A program made the position numbers and the translations under genes. This document shows positions 22,701-34,289 of a stretch of DNA of 64,000 bases, in pieces (the first letter of the stretch is position 1; the number at the start of each line of letters is the position of its first letter). The stretch lies in assembly GCA_027422505.1 (NCBI GenBank), contig JAPQWV010000005.1:13273501-13337500 (forward strand), given 5' to 3'. The notes beneath the pieces are model-generated. The model was not told the origin of the DNA. It was given only the letters and a program-made list of their open reading frames with translations, and searched no databases. The stretch is from Craterostigma plantagineum. Taxonomy: Eukaryota > Streptophyta > Magnoliopsida > Lamiales > Linderniaceae.

Positions 22701-22782
22701 CGCTCCACAAGTGCTTCAGCAGTAGCGCCTTATTGTCCACAGCTATAGAACGCAGTCCCAAGCCCCCTTCTGAGGCAGGTAG

Positions 22783-23300
22783 TCATAGAACATCCCCTGC
22801 TACCTTGGCTGATGTCCCTCCCCACAAAAAATTCCTAAAGCGCATTTCCAGATCTTCGACAACGCCTTTAGGCAGCAAGAACATACCCGACCAATATGCA
22901 TGAAGGGCCTGCAGTACGACTTGACAAGTTGCAGTCGGCCTGCATAAGATAACGATCGATTGAGCCATGACCCCAATCGCTGATCCACTTTCTGTAGTAG
23001 TGGGGCACTGTCTGCAATCGTCAAGCGAGAAGTAATAAGTGGCACACCAGGTCGCGAACCGGCAGCTGTCCCACTCGATAGCCCATGAGTGCCTGAATCC
23101 TTCAGCCCGTCGCGACAAGAATATCTCGCTCTTGTCAGGGTTCGGGTGCAGCCCTGGTAACCTTGCAAACTCTCTCAACACCTTCTTCAGCACTCCGACA
23201 GAAACAACGTCTGTATGGCTGAATAACAGAAGATCGTCCGCAAACACTAACGAGACCAAGCCTAACGTCTTGCAGCGCCAATGATAACTGAACCTTGGTT
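22783..23300 (-). pseudogene. LINE-1 reverse transcriptase, C-terminal half
   Basis: Non-LTR RT fragment with the catalytic FADDLLLFSHTD, then LHPNPDKSEIFLSRRA; the following segments (KSYCRPFMHIGR, LPKGVVEDLE, FLWGGTSAKVA) sit in shifted frames. It would reverse transcribe LINE RNA at the nicked target site. The fingers/palm N-terminal part is absent, so it is inactive. Confidence 0.8.
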
Positions 23301-23452
23301 CCTCAGATATGTAAACCTCACGGTGACGGATGGCCGGTGGTTGCTGAATCGAGGGGGAGAGAACGGCAAGAGTTTTGGGGGTACTTTTGTGAATTTTGTG
23401 ACGTGCCCTAGGGTTTCACTGTTCTTGGACTGATGCGTCTGAGTCGGATGGG

Positions 23453-25339
23453 ATGTCAACGGCGGCATTGCCTCTGGCCTTGACTACGACGGGGACATCT
23501 GGGTGCGTGGGAATGGCGGCGATCTGCCCGGAATCTGAGATGGTGGCGGGATCTCAATGTGTTTCTGAACGTGTGGCTGATGGCACGACGCGACCAGCCA
23601 TGCCTGATCTTGCAACGCTGTGTGCAAATTATCCTGAATTTGCTCAGTACTTTGATGGGGAGCGATTTCTGAGATCTGGTTGGTCGGGTTCATGGGCCTG
23701 ATGCAATAGGGTGTGGTTATGGAATCCGCATTGACGGCCCGGTTAGTGCTGCCAGCTCTACCTGGGGGCGGGCCACCGCCGATCAAAGGAATTCTGAAGC
23801 ATAATCCACGGCGCACTCAATGGGGAAGGCCTGATACTCCACCGCCGCGGGGGCTGACAGCGAGGCGTTGTGTTGACATGGGAAGAGATGATGAACCCAT
23901 GGATGAGGAAATAATTATGGAAGAGCCTCGAGCGGCGGGAGCTGTGGCGAGCACGGCGACGAGGGATAGGGTTTCCAGCCCAATTTCTCAGACCATGAAA
24001 GGGCTTGATCCGGACCATATTAGTGTTTTCAATGGGGCTGTGATGAAGGAGACGAATCTGATGCCGACCGTGCCCTATGTATCGCCGGCGCAGGGAGCAA
24101 CATCTATGACGGCATTGCTTATGGGCCCGCTGGGCCTGATCAAACGATGACAACGATGGCTAGGGTGTCGGCAGCCGCGGCACAGACTAGAGACGAGGTG
24201 GGCTTGGCTGGGCCTGCTCCGGAACAGGGACGACAAATGGGTATTCTGCCACGTGGTGGTTCGGCTTTTTCGCGTCTTGGACCTAGCTTGAAGGCGCCGG
24301 TAGGACCTGGTTTGGTGGCGACCTTTGCGGATGTGGTGGCGGGGTCTTCTTCGGCTGTGCAACGCATCACACTGCACCAAGCGTGGCACTGGGAGGCAGG
24401 AACAACGCCGGCTCGCGATTGACTATGTGGCACCAACGACGACTAGTGGGTCGGTGAAAACCATGGCTCTCTCATAAACGGCTCCAACCCTTGTGAATGG
24501 GGTGGCTCGAGTGCGTGCGCCGGTGGACGTGGCACGGCAAGGGCGTGAACGATGGCAGTATACCCTAGTGGGCTATTTTTTTTAGGACGCAAACCGTACT
24601 TCCCCTTTGAGAACGTCACTTCAGATCAATCTGGAAGGGGCTTGCCTAGAGATACGCACTACAACTAATGGATTCTTTATGTTCAGATTCAAATCTGCCG
24701 AAGCACGGACGGTGGTCTTAGAGGGTGGCCCTTGGCTCATGCAAGGGCAACCTTTATTCCTTGAACCATGGCGACCCCGCATGTCTTTTGAGCGGAGGGA
24801 ATTGGTAGAGCTGCCATTGTGGGTTAAGCTATGGAACGTGCATTGCGGGTTGTGGATGCAAGAGGGCCTGGGGCTTGTTGCAAGCGCTGTTGGTCGTCCG
24901 TTGTTTGCGGATGGAGTCACGGCGGCTGGGGACCGACTTGATTATGCTCGAATTTGTGTCATGGAGTAGCTGTCTGAGCCTTTCGTCGAATCATTTGAGG
25001 TGCAGCTTCAAGGTGAGGATGGGGAGGAAGATGTGATTGTCCCTATACGGGTGGAGTACGATTCGAAGCACTGTTCCTCGTGGGCGCATGGGGCAGCCCA
25101 CTGTCCGCAACAACCGGCGGCTGGGCCATCATCTTCTCGGTGCCACAATGTAGAAAAGAGGGAGCACGAGAAGGCAGGATCTGATGGGCAGACTCGAGAA
25201 ATGGTAACACGGCTGGGACGCAATCAGTATCGTGCAGGGGCTCGGTCTGCAAATTCTGTTCGACATCGAACGGGGAGTCGGGGATCACATGTGCCGGATA
25301 GGGGTGGAGGGCAACGACGGACCCCTGCACGGCCGTAGG
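23453..25339 (+). pseudogene. LINE-2 ORF1 (Gag-like, DUF4283-type)
   Basis: RNA-binding ORF1 protein of a plant L1. The ATG at 23,453 opens a short frame; later frames 23,713-24,150, 24,147-24,422 and 24,607-24,969 continue it with shifts. The last contains the DUF4283-like stretch EGGPWLMQGQPLFLEPWRP and LPLWVKLWNV, then a degenerate CCHC-like region near 25,060-25,120 (CSSWAHGAAHC). A TAG at 24,967-24,969 ends the DUF4283 piece. Not functional. Confidence 0.7.
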
Positions 25340-25559
25340 AAGAATGGCGACAGGTGGGGGCCAACGGTAAGGCAGTTTTGGTGACGGTCGTGGCTGATGG
25401 CGAGGGGCGACAGCCGGCCGGTGTTCGGCAGGAGGCTGGAAGCACGTCACAGCACCAGACGGAGGACCGACTATGGCAGCTAGCGACCAGAATCGGTTTG
25501 CACTACTTCGAGACACGTTCGAAGACACTGAATCCACCTTTCATACGAGCCCTAAAGCA

Positions 25560-26470
25560 GACACAGCCCGACAAGGGATGCCTTTATGTTAGCAGTGGGA
25601 GCATCGAACATGCCAGGTCTTAATAAGCAAGACCACAGGAGGGCGGTGGGAGAATTGATTTCGCGTGAGGTGCTGTACATGATTGGGTTAATAGAGACGA
25701 GAGTGGCGGAGTCTAATGCGGATTTATCTCGAACGGGATTAGAACTCACCGGCGATGGTTCTTTGATTATGACGACGGGCCAGCGTCACGCATATTGGTT
25801 GGCTGGGATCCATCTGTTCTGACCGTCTTGGTCCTAGGGTCCTGGACCCAGGCTGTTCACTGTCGGGTGGAGTCGGCGGTGACGAGGGAGACACTTTTCG
25901 TGTCCTTTGCTTATGGGAAGTCCAGGAAGGAGGAGAGACTTCCCTTATGGGAGGAGTTGATCAGTATATCTATGACCCGTGTGGCGGTGCATGATAGTCA
26001 TGGGGGACTTCAATGTTATATTGCACACGTCTGAGGGGCATGGTGGATCGCCCTCTTGGCATGACATGGAGGATTTTCAGGCATGTTTGGTGAGTGCTGA
26101 CTTGTTGACGTTACCTACTATGGGCCAGGTGTTCACATGGTACAACCAACAGCGTGCTGATGCGGGGATATGGCGGCGACTTGATCGTATACTTGGAAAT
26201 TCTCAGTGGTTTGCCCGATTTACAGATTCCTTTTGTAGGTGTGGCCTGCCTGCAACCTCAGACCACTCGCCTGTGCTATTGGGAGCCACTATGATGCAAC
26301 AACATAAGCCGACATTTCGCTTCGACAACTTCCTAACGAAGGACCCTGCTTTCTTGGGCATAGTTCAGGATGTCTGGAATGCTCCTATGCATACCTTTAC
26401 TGCTGATGTTGTGAAGAACGGAGGGAGACCTAACGACGAATGTCACCGAGGCAAAACATTTTCTTGATAT
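25560..26470 (+). pseudogene. LINE-2 endonuclease domain of ORF2
   Basis: Apurinic-type endonuclease that nicks the target to prime reverse transcription. Motifs across frames: GLNKQDHRRAVGEL, MIGLIETRV (catalytic Glu), MGDFNVIL (near 26,000), FTWYNQQ, RRLDRILGN and TSDHSPVLL (catalytic SDH, near 26,255). Frames change near 25,815 and 26,000. Confidence 0.8.
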
Positions 26471-28107
26471 TGCTCATGATTTTGCGTTACGTTATCCTAG
26501 TGAGGACGCCTTCTATGAGCTGGAGCGGCTGTGTCGAGAGCTGTATGCCAAGGCCGTGGTAGTGGAGCATGCGGCGCTTTCGCAGCGAGCCAAACTTGCT
26601 TGGCTGAAGGACGGGGACTAGTGCTCCTCCTATTTCTTTCGTCGGGTCGCCATGCGGCGAGCAACTAATTGCATTTGGTCCCTTGAGAATGCTAGTTGCG
26701 ATCTTATTGAAGAGCCGGATCAGGTAGAGGGCGAGCTGGTTGGGTTCAACCAGGGCTTATTAGGCCAATCTGCGCACTACATCGACGATTGGTATTGGTG
26801 ATGTGCAGAGATTTGTGACGCGTACGCTTTCCCCGGCCGACGTATCAGCGACAATGTCTTGCTCACGCAGGAGCTATGCCTGGGTTATAAATCCAAAGGC
26901 CGGCTGCCACGGGCGATGTTCAAGATTGACTTGGCCAAGGCGTACGCAAGGTAGAGTGGGAATTTCTGCTATCTGTTTTGGACACCATGGGCTTTCACCC
27001 AACATACATTGGCTGGATTCGGGCGTGCCTGACGACGACGGCCTTCTCGTTGAACCTGAATGGCCAGATGGTGGGGTTTTTCCAGGGACAGAGGGGTAGT
27101 CGACAGAGGGATCCCATTTCCCCATACCTGTTCACATTGGTTATGGAGGTCCTCCATGGGCTTCTCACGGTGTATATATCTGAGGAACCAAGGTTCAGAT
27201 ATCATTGGCGCTGCGAGACGTTGGGCTTGGTCTCGTTAGCGTTAGCGGACGATCTTCTGTTATTCAGCCATGCGGATGTTGTTTCTGTCGGAGTGCTGAA
27301 GAAGGCGTTGGGAGAGTTTGCAAGGTTATCAGGGCTGCACCCGAACCCTGACAAGAGTGAGATGTTCTTGTCACGACGGGCTGGAGGATTGACTGGCAGA
27401 TTCAGGCACTCATGGGCTATCGAGTGGTACAGCTGCCGGTTCGCTACTTGGGTATGCCACTTATTACTTCTCGCTTGACAATTGTAGACTGTGCCCCACT
27501 ACTACAGAAAGTGGATCAGCGATTGGGGTCATGGCTCAATCAATCGTTATCTTACGCAGGCCAACTGCAACTTGTCAAGTCGGTACTGCAGGCCCTTCAT
27601 GCATATTTGTCCAGTATCTTGCTGCCTAAAGGCGTTGTCAAAGATCTGGAAACGCGCTTTAGGAAATTTTTGTGGGGAGGAACGTCAGCCAAGGTGGCAT
27701 GGGATGTTCTATGTCTACCTGCCTCAGAAGGGGGCTTGGGACTGCGTTCTATAGCTGTGGACAATAAGGCGCTACTGCTGAAGCACTTATGGAGCGTACT
27801 TACCAGGACACCGGGCTCAATATGGGTTGAATGGCTTTATGGGATGCGGCTGCATTCGCGATCGCTATGGGACCTACCGATCTCGGCGAATGACGCATGG
27901 AGTTGGCGGAAGCTGCTACAGATGCGACCCTTGATCACATCCATGATTACCATTCATGTTGGTGATGGCTCCTCGATATGGCTGTGGAAAGACCCATGGC
28001 TATTGACTACGCCGCTGTTAGAGAAATTCCCTAGGGGTCCTATTGCAATGGGGCTGCCTTCTGATTCACGACTGAGTATGGTCCTTGATATGCAGGGGTG
28101 GAACTAG
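26471..28107 (+). pseudogene. LINE-2 reverse transcriptase
   Basis: Non-LTR RT. Motifs: AKLAWLKDGD (26,590s), KIDLAKAY (26,920s, with one base missing in the next codons), GFHPTYIGWIRACL, GSRQRDPISPYLFTLVMEVLHG, then ALADDLLLFSHADV with the catalytic DD, NPDKSEMFLSRRA and FLWGGTSAKVAWDVL. The Phe of the usual FADD box is Leu here, whereas LINE-1 keeps Phe. The last 231 residues are open (27,412-28,107) and end in TAG. Confidence 0.8.
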
Positions 28108-28158
28108 CCAGGGCGGGGGCCGGATGAGTATCTTGAGATCAGCCGCCTCCTTCCATCC

Positions 28159-28775
28159 GTGGTACGAGGGAACCAGGATGGCGTACTGTGGACGGGATCG
28201 CCAGATGGCTCTATGACGGCGAGTTTGGCTAGAGACGTGATGCGCTACAGGAGGCTTCCTGTTTGTTGGGCGGTATTATTTGGAGGGCCGTTGAAGGTTC
28301 CTAGGCATGAGTTTATGTTATATCTTGGATTGCAGGATCGTCTCTTGACTAGGGACAAACCGTGGATAGCTCAGCGGGCGGGAACTCCGGCATGCATCCT
28401 CTGCGACGAGCTGCACTATGAGACAACCCAGCATCTCTTCTTTGATTGCCCGTTCTCACGGCAATGTCTTCGGCTCCTACGGCGTCGGATTAGATGGATC
28501 TAGCCTCAGGGGACTGGAATACGAGCATTCAATGGGCGGCTGCCCGTTGGCGAGGGGAGCATCTTCTTCATGCAGCATATAGTCATATCCTTGCCTCTCT
28601 TGTTTACCACATCTGGCAGGCACGGAATGTGCGTTGGAAGGAGGGGACCATCACACCGCCTCACAGGCTTGTGGGGTGTGTTCTTGCCTTGGTTATCATG
28701 CGTCTTAGTGGTACGTCCACGAAGTACGATCTGCAGCGCGTTGCCATACGCAGACTATGGCGTGTGGCTTGGTAG
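28159..28775 (+). pseudogene. LINE-2 ORF2 C-terminal zinc-finger region
   Basis: zf-RVT type end of ORF2: LYLGLQDRLLTRDKPW, then CILCDELHYETTQHLFFDCPF with Cys/Cys/His/Cys in the expected order, then YHIWQARNVRWKEG and a RRLWRVAW end. A TAG at about 28,501 separates the two frames. Role in target binding or RNP assembly is inferred from the family. Confidence 0.75.
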
Positions 28776-28925
28776 GGGCTAGGGTTCATTCATTATTGGT
28801 TGATTCTTTTGTTCTTGTTCTTGTGCCAAGTAGCCTGTTACTGGGTTGGTCGCGGAGTTGCCTCCTGCTGATTTGTACATAACTTTTCCACTATTTGTAT
28901 ACATGGGACATTACTCCAAAAACAA
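28776..28925 (+). other. LINE-2 3' UTR and A-rich tail
   Basis: About 150 bp after the ORF2 stop, with TTGTTCTTGTTCTTGTG and TGCCTCCTGCTGAT, repeated in reverse in LINE-1 (21,600-21,740). It ends in a short imperfect A tract. Confidence 0.7.
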
Positions 28926-30210
28926 AAATAGTTATGGTTTACGTGGATGTGAATAGCATTTTTCATAACAACTTTTTACGAACAGATAATTAAACGTTCA
29001 ATATTTTTATCGAATATATCTCATGATATTAATATACAGAATTTAGTAAAACTTTCATAGTTGTTCTATCGATATATTTTTATATAAGTTTGAGATCTAA
29101 AGAATTAGTTTTGTATATTATAAAATATTAATTATGTTCATCGAATGTAAGAATGAATATCGTGATAAAGCATCGAGAAATATTATGATATAGTTTGAGA
29201 GTTAAGAGATAATTATTTTTGATTGAAAGAGTATACATCATTGCTTGAAGTGAATGCATTTCCAAACAATAAAATATTAAAATTTGTTCAGAAGATGAAA
29301 AAGTAATAATGGATTACAAAGATGAATTGAGAAACATAGAGATCAATATAATATTATCACTGGTTACAATTCTCACAAATGATCTCGTTATACAGCGGGT
29401 GTTTAAAATGCAAAACATTGTCTGTTGTATACAAATTGTTGAAAAATTAAGACAAAATTTGGGGTGTTTCTCAATACTTTTAGAAACACTTGCAGATGTG
29501 CTTCCAGTTGGCAATGAGCTTCAACTACAACTTTTGATGCAAAGAATGTGTACATTAAACTTACAATACGCAAAAATACTTTTTTTTTTGATGGGACAAT
29601 ACGCAAAAATACATGCTTGTCCCAACGAGTGCATACTATAAGAGCGAGTATGAATCCGCTATTAAATATAAGACATGACATTATAAGTGAAAAGACGAAG
29701 TTGTTGGTGCTCTTGCTAAGTTTTGTGGTACTTACCTATCGACGTCAAAGATAATTAGGACGTATTTCGACGTCAAGTTTGGATTCTTCAGCCATCCCTG
29801 GACTTTCCTTGAGTTATCTTTTATTTTTCATTGAAATGAATTTGATTAACTAAATTAAATGATTGTTGACTACCAAGAATGTGTCTTCCTAATTCACGAC
29901 TACCACGATTATAGGTATCTTCATACTTCACCGACGTTCCACTTCACAATCCCTAGTCGTCCACATTATGCTCATTACGAATGTTGACAGCGAAGTTGAC
30001 TACATGACTGATGCTTTTTGAACATCCCACACGACATGCAATTATTTTTTCTCCATACTCTGAAAGGTAATAAAAAATAGGTATTTTCTTTCACATTTTA
30101 ATAGTTTATGTCATGCCCATGCGAATATGACATAATAATTAACGTGTTTATTAGGAACCATTTGATATTGTTGGTAATCAACTTTTCTGCAAACACCTTA
30201 TGTTCGATCC
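28926..30210. other. AT-rich region, unassigned
   Basis: Nearly 1.3 kb with no recognisable TE protein. A 110-codon plus-strand ORF (29,309-29,641) has no motif I know and its base composition matches its surroundings. A word ATACGCAAAAATAC is repeated at 29,567 and 29,600, around a T run. Could be old flanking DNA or a decayed element. Confidence 0.35.
29309..29641 (+). CDS. Small ORF, unknown (doubtful)
   Basis: ATG-started 110-codon frame in AT-rich DNA. The protein is hydrophobic and Leu/Ile-rich, with no signal peptide and no domain I can recognise. It may be chance. I list it because nothing else occupies this interval. Confidence 0.15.
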   Translation: MDYKDELRNIEINIILSLVTILTNDLVIQRVFKMQNIVCCIQIVEKLRQNLGCFSILLETLADVLPVGNELQLQLLMQRMCTLNLQYAKILFFLMGQYAKIHACPNECIL

Positions 30211-30493
30211 TGTTAGGTCCTACGATTAACAACTCTACGATCCTAGGCTAGAATTCATAGTAATTCGATCGTTTAGATAATCAATTGAATTCGATCGAAA
30301 AACTCAAATGAAGAACAAGAGAGAGAATTCGAGTAGAGTGAGAAAGTAACTATTGTTTCTCTCTCTAGAAATCGAATTGCAAGCCCTTCGGATCAATTCT
30401 CTAAACTTTCTCTATTCAGCTCAATTGATTTACTTGTATTTATACCAAACAAACTTGGTATAAATATCAAACTAGTCCTAATCTAAGGACTAC

Positions 30494-33119
30494 TGTAATA
30501 CCCGTAAAATTTAATACGGAATATTTGATGTAGTTAAATATGTAATTTTGTGAATTAGGAAGTTTGATAAGAAATTAAATTACAAATAAAAACATAAATT
30601 TTAATCATTCCGAAAATATTTCGAAATTTAACCAAAAATATCTGAAATTAATATATGGATTGACAATGTTGGGCTATGATTAATAAAATGATAACATATT
30701 AACTTATAATGGTAGAAAGATTTGAGATGGGCCGAATTTAATTTTCAAAGATTGGCCCAAGGTTTAAAGATAAGCTTTAATATGAACGTTACTTAAGTCT
30801 AAAGGAAAATGTTATCAGCACCTTGTCACTTCAATTACCAAGTTCGAAAATCATAATACAGATCCATATAACCCTTACTAAGAAGAGGAACGAAAGAAAA
30901 GAAGGAAAAATATTAGACAAAGGAAACCAAGAAGTAAGCAAAAGACGTTGTAAACTCGTAAGGGGCTTCATCGAACTTGGGAGTAAGGTGTAACCTTTTT
31001 TATACTTAGTGTCTAAATTGTTTTTAGTATCAATATATTATTGTGTGGATCTGTGATAACCTAAGGAAGCTTTAGCACGTTCAAACACTTAAACCATCCA
31101 AAGAAGCCGAAGTGAGAAAGGAGGGACTTGTTTACACTATGTTGCTCTTTTATCCTTAGTATATGATTAATAAGCTTTCATTTACCTACGTGATTAGGAG
31201 TTTAAACTGTATGAGGCTTAAGAAATAGTTATGTGAAATTTTATAAGGACTATTCGAGAGATAGTATCTTTGGGGATTCTAGGGTTTTGTGTTCATGAAT
31301 TAATAGTTTCGATATAGAAGATATTCTGAGAATTTATTATTATTAGAGGCGTATTCTTTTCTAAGTTAGGGATTATTTTGAGCCGATCTTAATGATATAT
31401 GTTTGTAGGATAAAATGCATGATGTGTCGATATATTCAGCTTAGGGTTTTGAGGAGAATCACGTTTTCGAAAGTTCTCGAATTGGTGTTATACCACAAAA
31501 GATTTCGAATTATATGATGAACAGATCTCGAAAATTAATAACCTCATCATAGATAAATCTCGAGACATTTTATAAAATGATTTCGAGATTTAACAGCCTT
31601 TCTCATAGATAGATCCCATTATATAATGATTAGAAGGATTTCAAGGTATATAATAGATAAAATTCGAGAGATATATTATACAGAGAGTTCGAGATATACT
31701 AATGTAAGATCTCGAGATGTCGACATCATTATAGAGAGTATTTCGATATCATCATGATTTCGACATTTAAGGGTTTGACATATGGTCTCGACATTTGAGG
31801 GTTCGATATATGATCTCGAGATTTATAGAACGTCGACATTGGTTAAGGAATTCGACACGTGATATAATCTCAGCATTTAAAAGTTTTCTACACTTAATAA
31901 ATTTTTGGTATTTTAGGGTTTTGCTATTTCTAGGGTTTTTGATATTTTAGAGTTTAGTTATTTTAAGGATTTTATTATTTTTAAAGCTTTCATGAATTTT
32001 AGAGTTTTGATAATTTTAGAATTTCAAAATTTAGAGTTTGGAAATTTCGAAATTAGGTGACTTAATAAATATACTGATATAATAATATTTTGGGCTCAGA
32101 TATTCGAACTGTAGGGAATTCACCAGGATTGTCGACTAATTTTATCAGGAGGACAGGTAGGTGAATTATTCATCTACAATGCGTAAACACTTATTTGAAT
32201 TACGTGTTTTTATGTGCTTCAATGATTTACGTGCTTTACGTATATTTCATGTGAAATCACGAATTCATATGTTATCACGTTTATATGCATGGCATATGCA
32301 TATCATATCACAGGGGTGAGATATTTACACCGTATTGAGACGGTTGATTTGAGATATTATCGAGCGGGGTAGAATGAGATATTTGTGATTTTTGTTGTTG
32401 ACTCGTTGAGGAGTCGAGGTTGGTACTCGTATGACACCTGACGGCAGACAGGCATGATCGATCTGTCTACTCGGGCGTGAACGTCCCGAGGTGCAAAACC
32501 GTCGTGATTATATTTTCAGCGGAGGGAGCGACCTGACAGGGCAGTTGCGTGATCGTCAAAACGCTGTCGGCGTAGGCTACCGCTTACGGAAGAGCGGCCT
32601 AGCAGAGCAGTTGCGTGATCGTCAAAACGCTGCTAGTGTAAGCTTCCGTATGTTATTATTATGGGCGCGCGAGGTGTCGAGTCTGACCTAGGGCCCTGTG
32701 TTGTGTGATTTGAGATAGGATTGTGGAAAAAGAAAGAGTGAACATTGCATGTGAGATATTGGGATCGGGAATGAGCATTCACGTGCATACATGCATATTT
32801 ATTCACCTACTGGGCAAATCGCTCAGTGTTTACGTGTTGTAGGTACCGAGTCTGACGCCGACGCGCGTCAAGACTGAGGCGGCTGGTGGCGGTGCTCCAC
32901 GGACTATTGAGGGCGGGGCGGTACATGGATGAAGACCTGTGGAGCGGCGTTAGGATTTTAACTTTTGGGGCTACGGCCTTTGTATGGACTTGACTCTGTA
33001 GATAATATTTTGTTGTAATATATTTTATTTTAGGAAAAAGTTTTTGTTAGACGGGCCTTCCGCGGCTTACGTTGCGGAAAATCCGCAACTAACCTTAATT
33101 AGAAAGTCGGGTCGCCACA
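30494..33119 (+). repeat. Solo LTR S3 (Tekay-like gypsy), TSD ACTAC
   Basis: 2,626-bp solo LTR. Starts TGTAATACCCGTAAAATTTA and ends GGGTCGCCACA; target copies ACTAC at 30,489-30,493 and 33,120-33,124. Same family as S2. It contains a cluster of TCTCGAGA/TTCGAGAT words at 31,490-31,830 and a 68-bp-period duplication at 32,527-32,650. Inserted in the 3' LTR of Copia-D. Confidence 0.92.
32527..32650 (+). repeat. 68-bp-period tandem duplication in S3
   Basis: GCAGTTGCGTGATCGTCAAA occurs at 32,540 and again at 32,608, each followed by ACGCTG and preceded by GAGCG(A/G)CCT. The two units have diverged in the spacer. Confidence 0.8.
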
Positions 33120-33187
33120 ACTACTATACAAAACGCCCCAAATTACAAGGACAACTAATGAAATCAAGCACAATTACAAATGGTATT

Positions 33188-33478
33188 CTACAATCTCCCC
33201 CTTTGTGCTTGATTGCGTCTCCGCGCCGTTTGTCCTCGTCGGGCGTAATATGATCTGCGCAAGCCCAGCGCATGCTCGTAGATCCTCAGCGTGATCCTTA
33301 GCTCCAGTCGCTCCTCGATATCTTCAAGCAATTCCATTAGGAGCGGCTGTTCTCTCACGAACCTATGGATCCTCAGCATCGTATCTCGATTGATTTCTTC
33401 CAACCTCTGCTCGATGTTTTTCCTGACGACCTTGAGCGTCCCATCGCAAAACTTATGAATCTCAGTCTTCAGCATCAA
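33188..33478 (-). pseudogene. Envelope-position ORF, C-terminal coiled coil
   Basis: 96-codon frame that ends a few bases before the PPT and starts where the 33,480-34,286 frame stops; a one-base shift would join them. The protein is charged and helical (NIEQRLEEINR, LLEDIEERLELR), then Arg-rich at the end. A coiled coil near the C-terminus is a described trait of the SIRE1 envelope-like product. Function is unproven. Confidence 0.5.
33193..33208 (-). other. Polypurine tract of Copia-D
   Basis: The minus strand reads CACAAAGGGGGAGAT directly before the LTR start. This is the standard copia second-strand primer and fixes the LTR boundary. Confidence 0.85.
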
Positions 33479-33479
33479 C

Positions 33480-34286
33480 CTATTCTTCTTTGCTATTGGA
33501 TTGTTGGGAATCGATCTCAGGTCCTTCGTTGAGTGGAGCGGTCATGTTGACCTTCTTCATATTGCTCTCAAGCGCCATTTGAAGGTCGTGAGCAGCGAAG
33601 TACTTGACTTGTCGCATCATGAACCGGTAGAGCCCTTCGAGGCCTTCTTTCTTGATGAAGCCCTGAGGACCTTTGTACTTCTCCACGTATAGCTGATAAA
33701 GATGGTATACTTCATCGGAGGGGAGGTACGGCAGGTCGCTCTCGCTCAGTTCCTCTCGGGTCCTGTCCACTCGATCGATGATGTAGTGAGGTGTTGGAAG
33801 TCCTCCTTTGTCACAGTAGACGCTGAGTTGTTGGCTTATTGGGGAGAGACTCTTATAATGGCTCTTGGCTTGTGCCTTAGTCATCCCCAGCCTAACATCA
33901 GGTCCTAGTTTGGTCAGTATCCAGAGGTAGGTCATCCTCTTCTGCTGATCCCAATGAGAGATCCCTCTAAGCTCGAACTCGTTCGACTTCTTCACTCTGT
34001 CCGGAGACCTCCAAATATTCTCACGAACTTCTTCTAGGAAGGGAATTTCTATTTGGATGTTTTCCCATTGCGTGTCGATCCGGATGGTCCCTGGCGTTAG
34101 CCTTGGAGAGGGAACCGCCTGTTGAGCGATTAACTCTGGTAGCCTTGGGATATCTCGCTCGTAGTCTTCACCTTCCTGAAGCTCGTCGTCTTCTATGATT
34201 ACGAGGTCTATAGACGCTTGTTGTAGAAAGCGCCGAACGTCGTGAATCCGTCGCCGTTGATGCTCCTCGGGCATGGAATGGGTCAT
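33480..34286 (-). pseudogene. Envelope-position ORF, central part (unknown)
   Basis: Open for 268 codons, the longest unknown frame in the window. I do not recognise a domain. It has an acidic N-terminal part (EDDELQEGEDYERD), a WDQQKRMTYLWIL segment and a Tyr-rich KGPQGFIKKEGLEGLYRF segment. It is in the same frame as the ORF at 34,290-34,754, separated only by TAG (34,290-34,292) and one Trp codon. Lies between pol and the PPT, where SIRE-type elements carry an envelope-like gene. It could also be a captured host gene piece. Confidence 0.5.
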
Positions 34287-34289
34287 CCA

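Larger units (their letters stand above)
21598..23305 (-). mobile_element. LINE-1, 5'-truncated L1 element
   Basis: Minus-strand 3' part of an L1-type LINE. The 3' end is at 21,598, where the minus strand reads CACTCCAAAAAAAAAAA, an A-rich tail. Upstream are the 3' UTR, the Cys/His region and the end of RT. It closely matches LINE-2 27,180-28,925 in reverse, with scattered differences. It begins mid-RT near 23,305, typical of incomplete target-primed reverse transcription, and it meets the 5' end of LINE-2. Confidence 0.85.
23306..28925 (+). mobile_element. LINE-2, near full-length L1 element
   Basis: Plus-strand L1-type LINE: short GC-rich 5' segment, ORF1 remnants, endonuclease, RT, zf-RVT region and a 3' UTR ending in an A-rich run (CCAAAAACAAAAATAG near 28,917). 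The base composition is clearly more GC-rich than its surroundings. Many one-base shifts and stops break both ORFs. Its 5' limit is set where homology to LINE-1 ends. Target duplications were not found on either side. Confidence 0.8.
30211..33192 (-). repeat. 3' LTR of Copia-D (split by S3)
   Basis: LTR of about 350 bp once S3 is removed. It begins on the minus strand at 33,192 with TGTAGAATACC and ends at 30,211 with GGACCTAACA. Pieces: 33,125-33,192 and 30,211-30,493. The TATA-like TATAAATAC lies near 30,436. The start matches the Copia-G 5' LTR (39,963). Confidence 0.85.

Noticed and set aside
24075..25537. Several long minus-strand ORFs opposite LINE-2 ORF1
   Set aside because: GC-rich shadows of the ORF1 frames on the plus strand, where DUF4283-type motifs are readable.
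21598..28925. Single LINE inverted by twin priming
   Set aside because: Twin priming splits one copy without duplicating sequence; here the 3' 1.7 kb is present twice and both copies have their own A-rich tail.
31900..32060. Telomere-like TTTAGGGTTT words
   Set aside because: Irregular and AT-driven (TTTTAGGGTTTTGC, TAGAGTTTAG), not an array of the plant telomere heptamer.
33501..33908. Plus-strand ORFs opposite the envelope-position ORF
   Set aside because: Shorter than the minus-strand frames and opposite in sense to the PPT and LTR of Copia-D.
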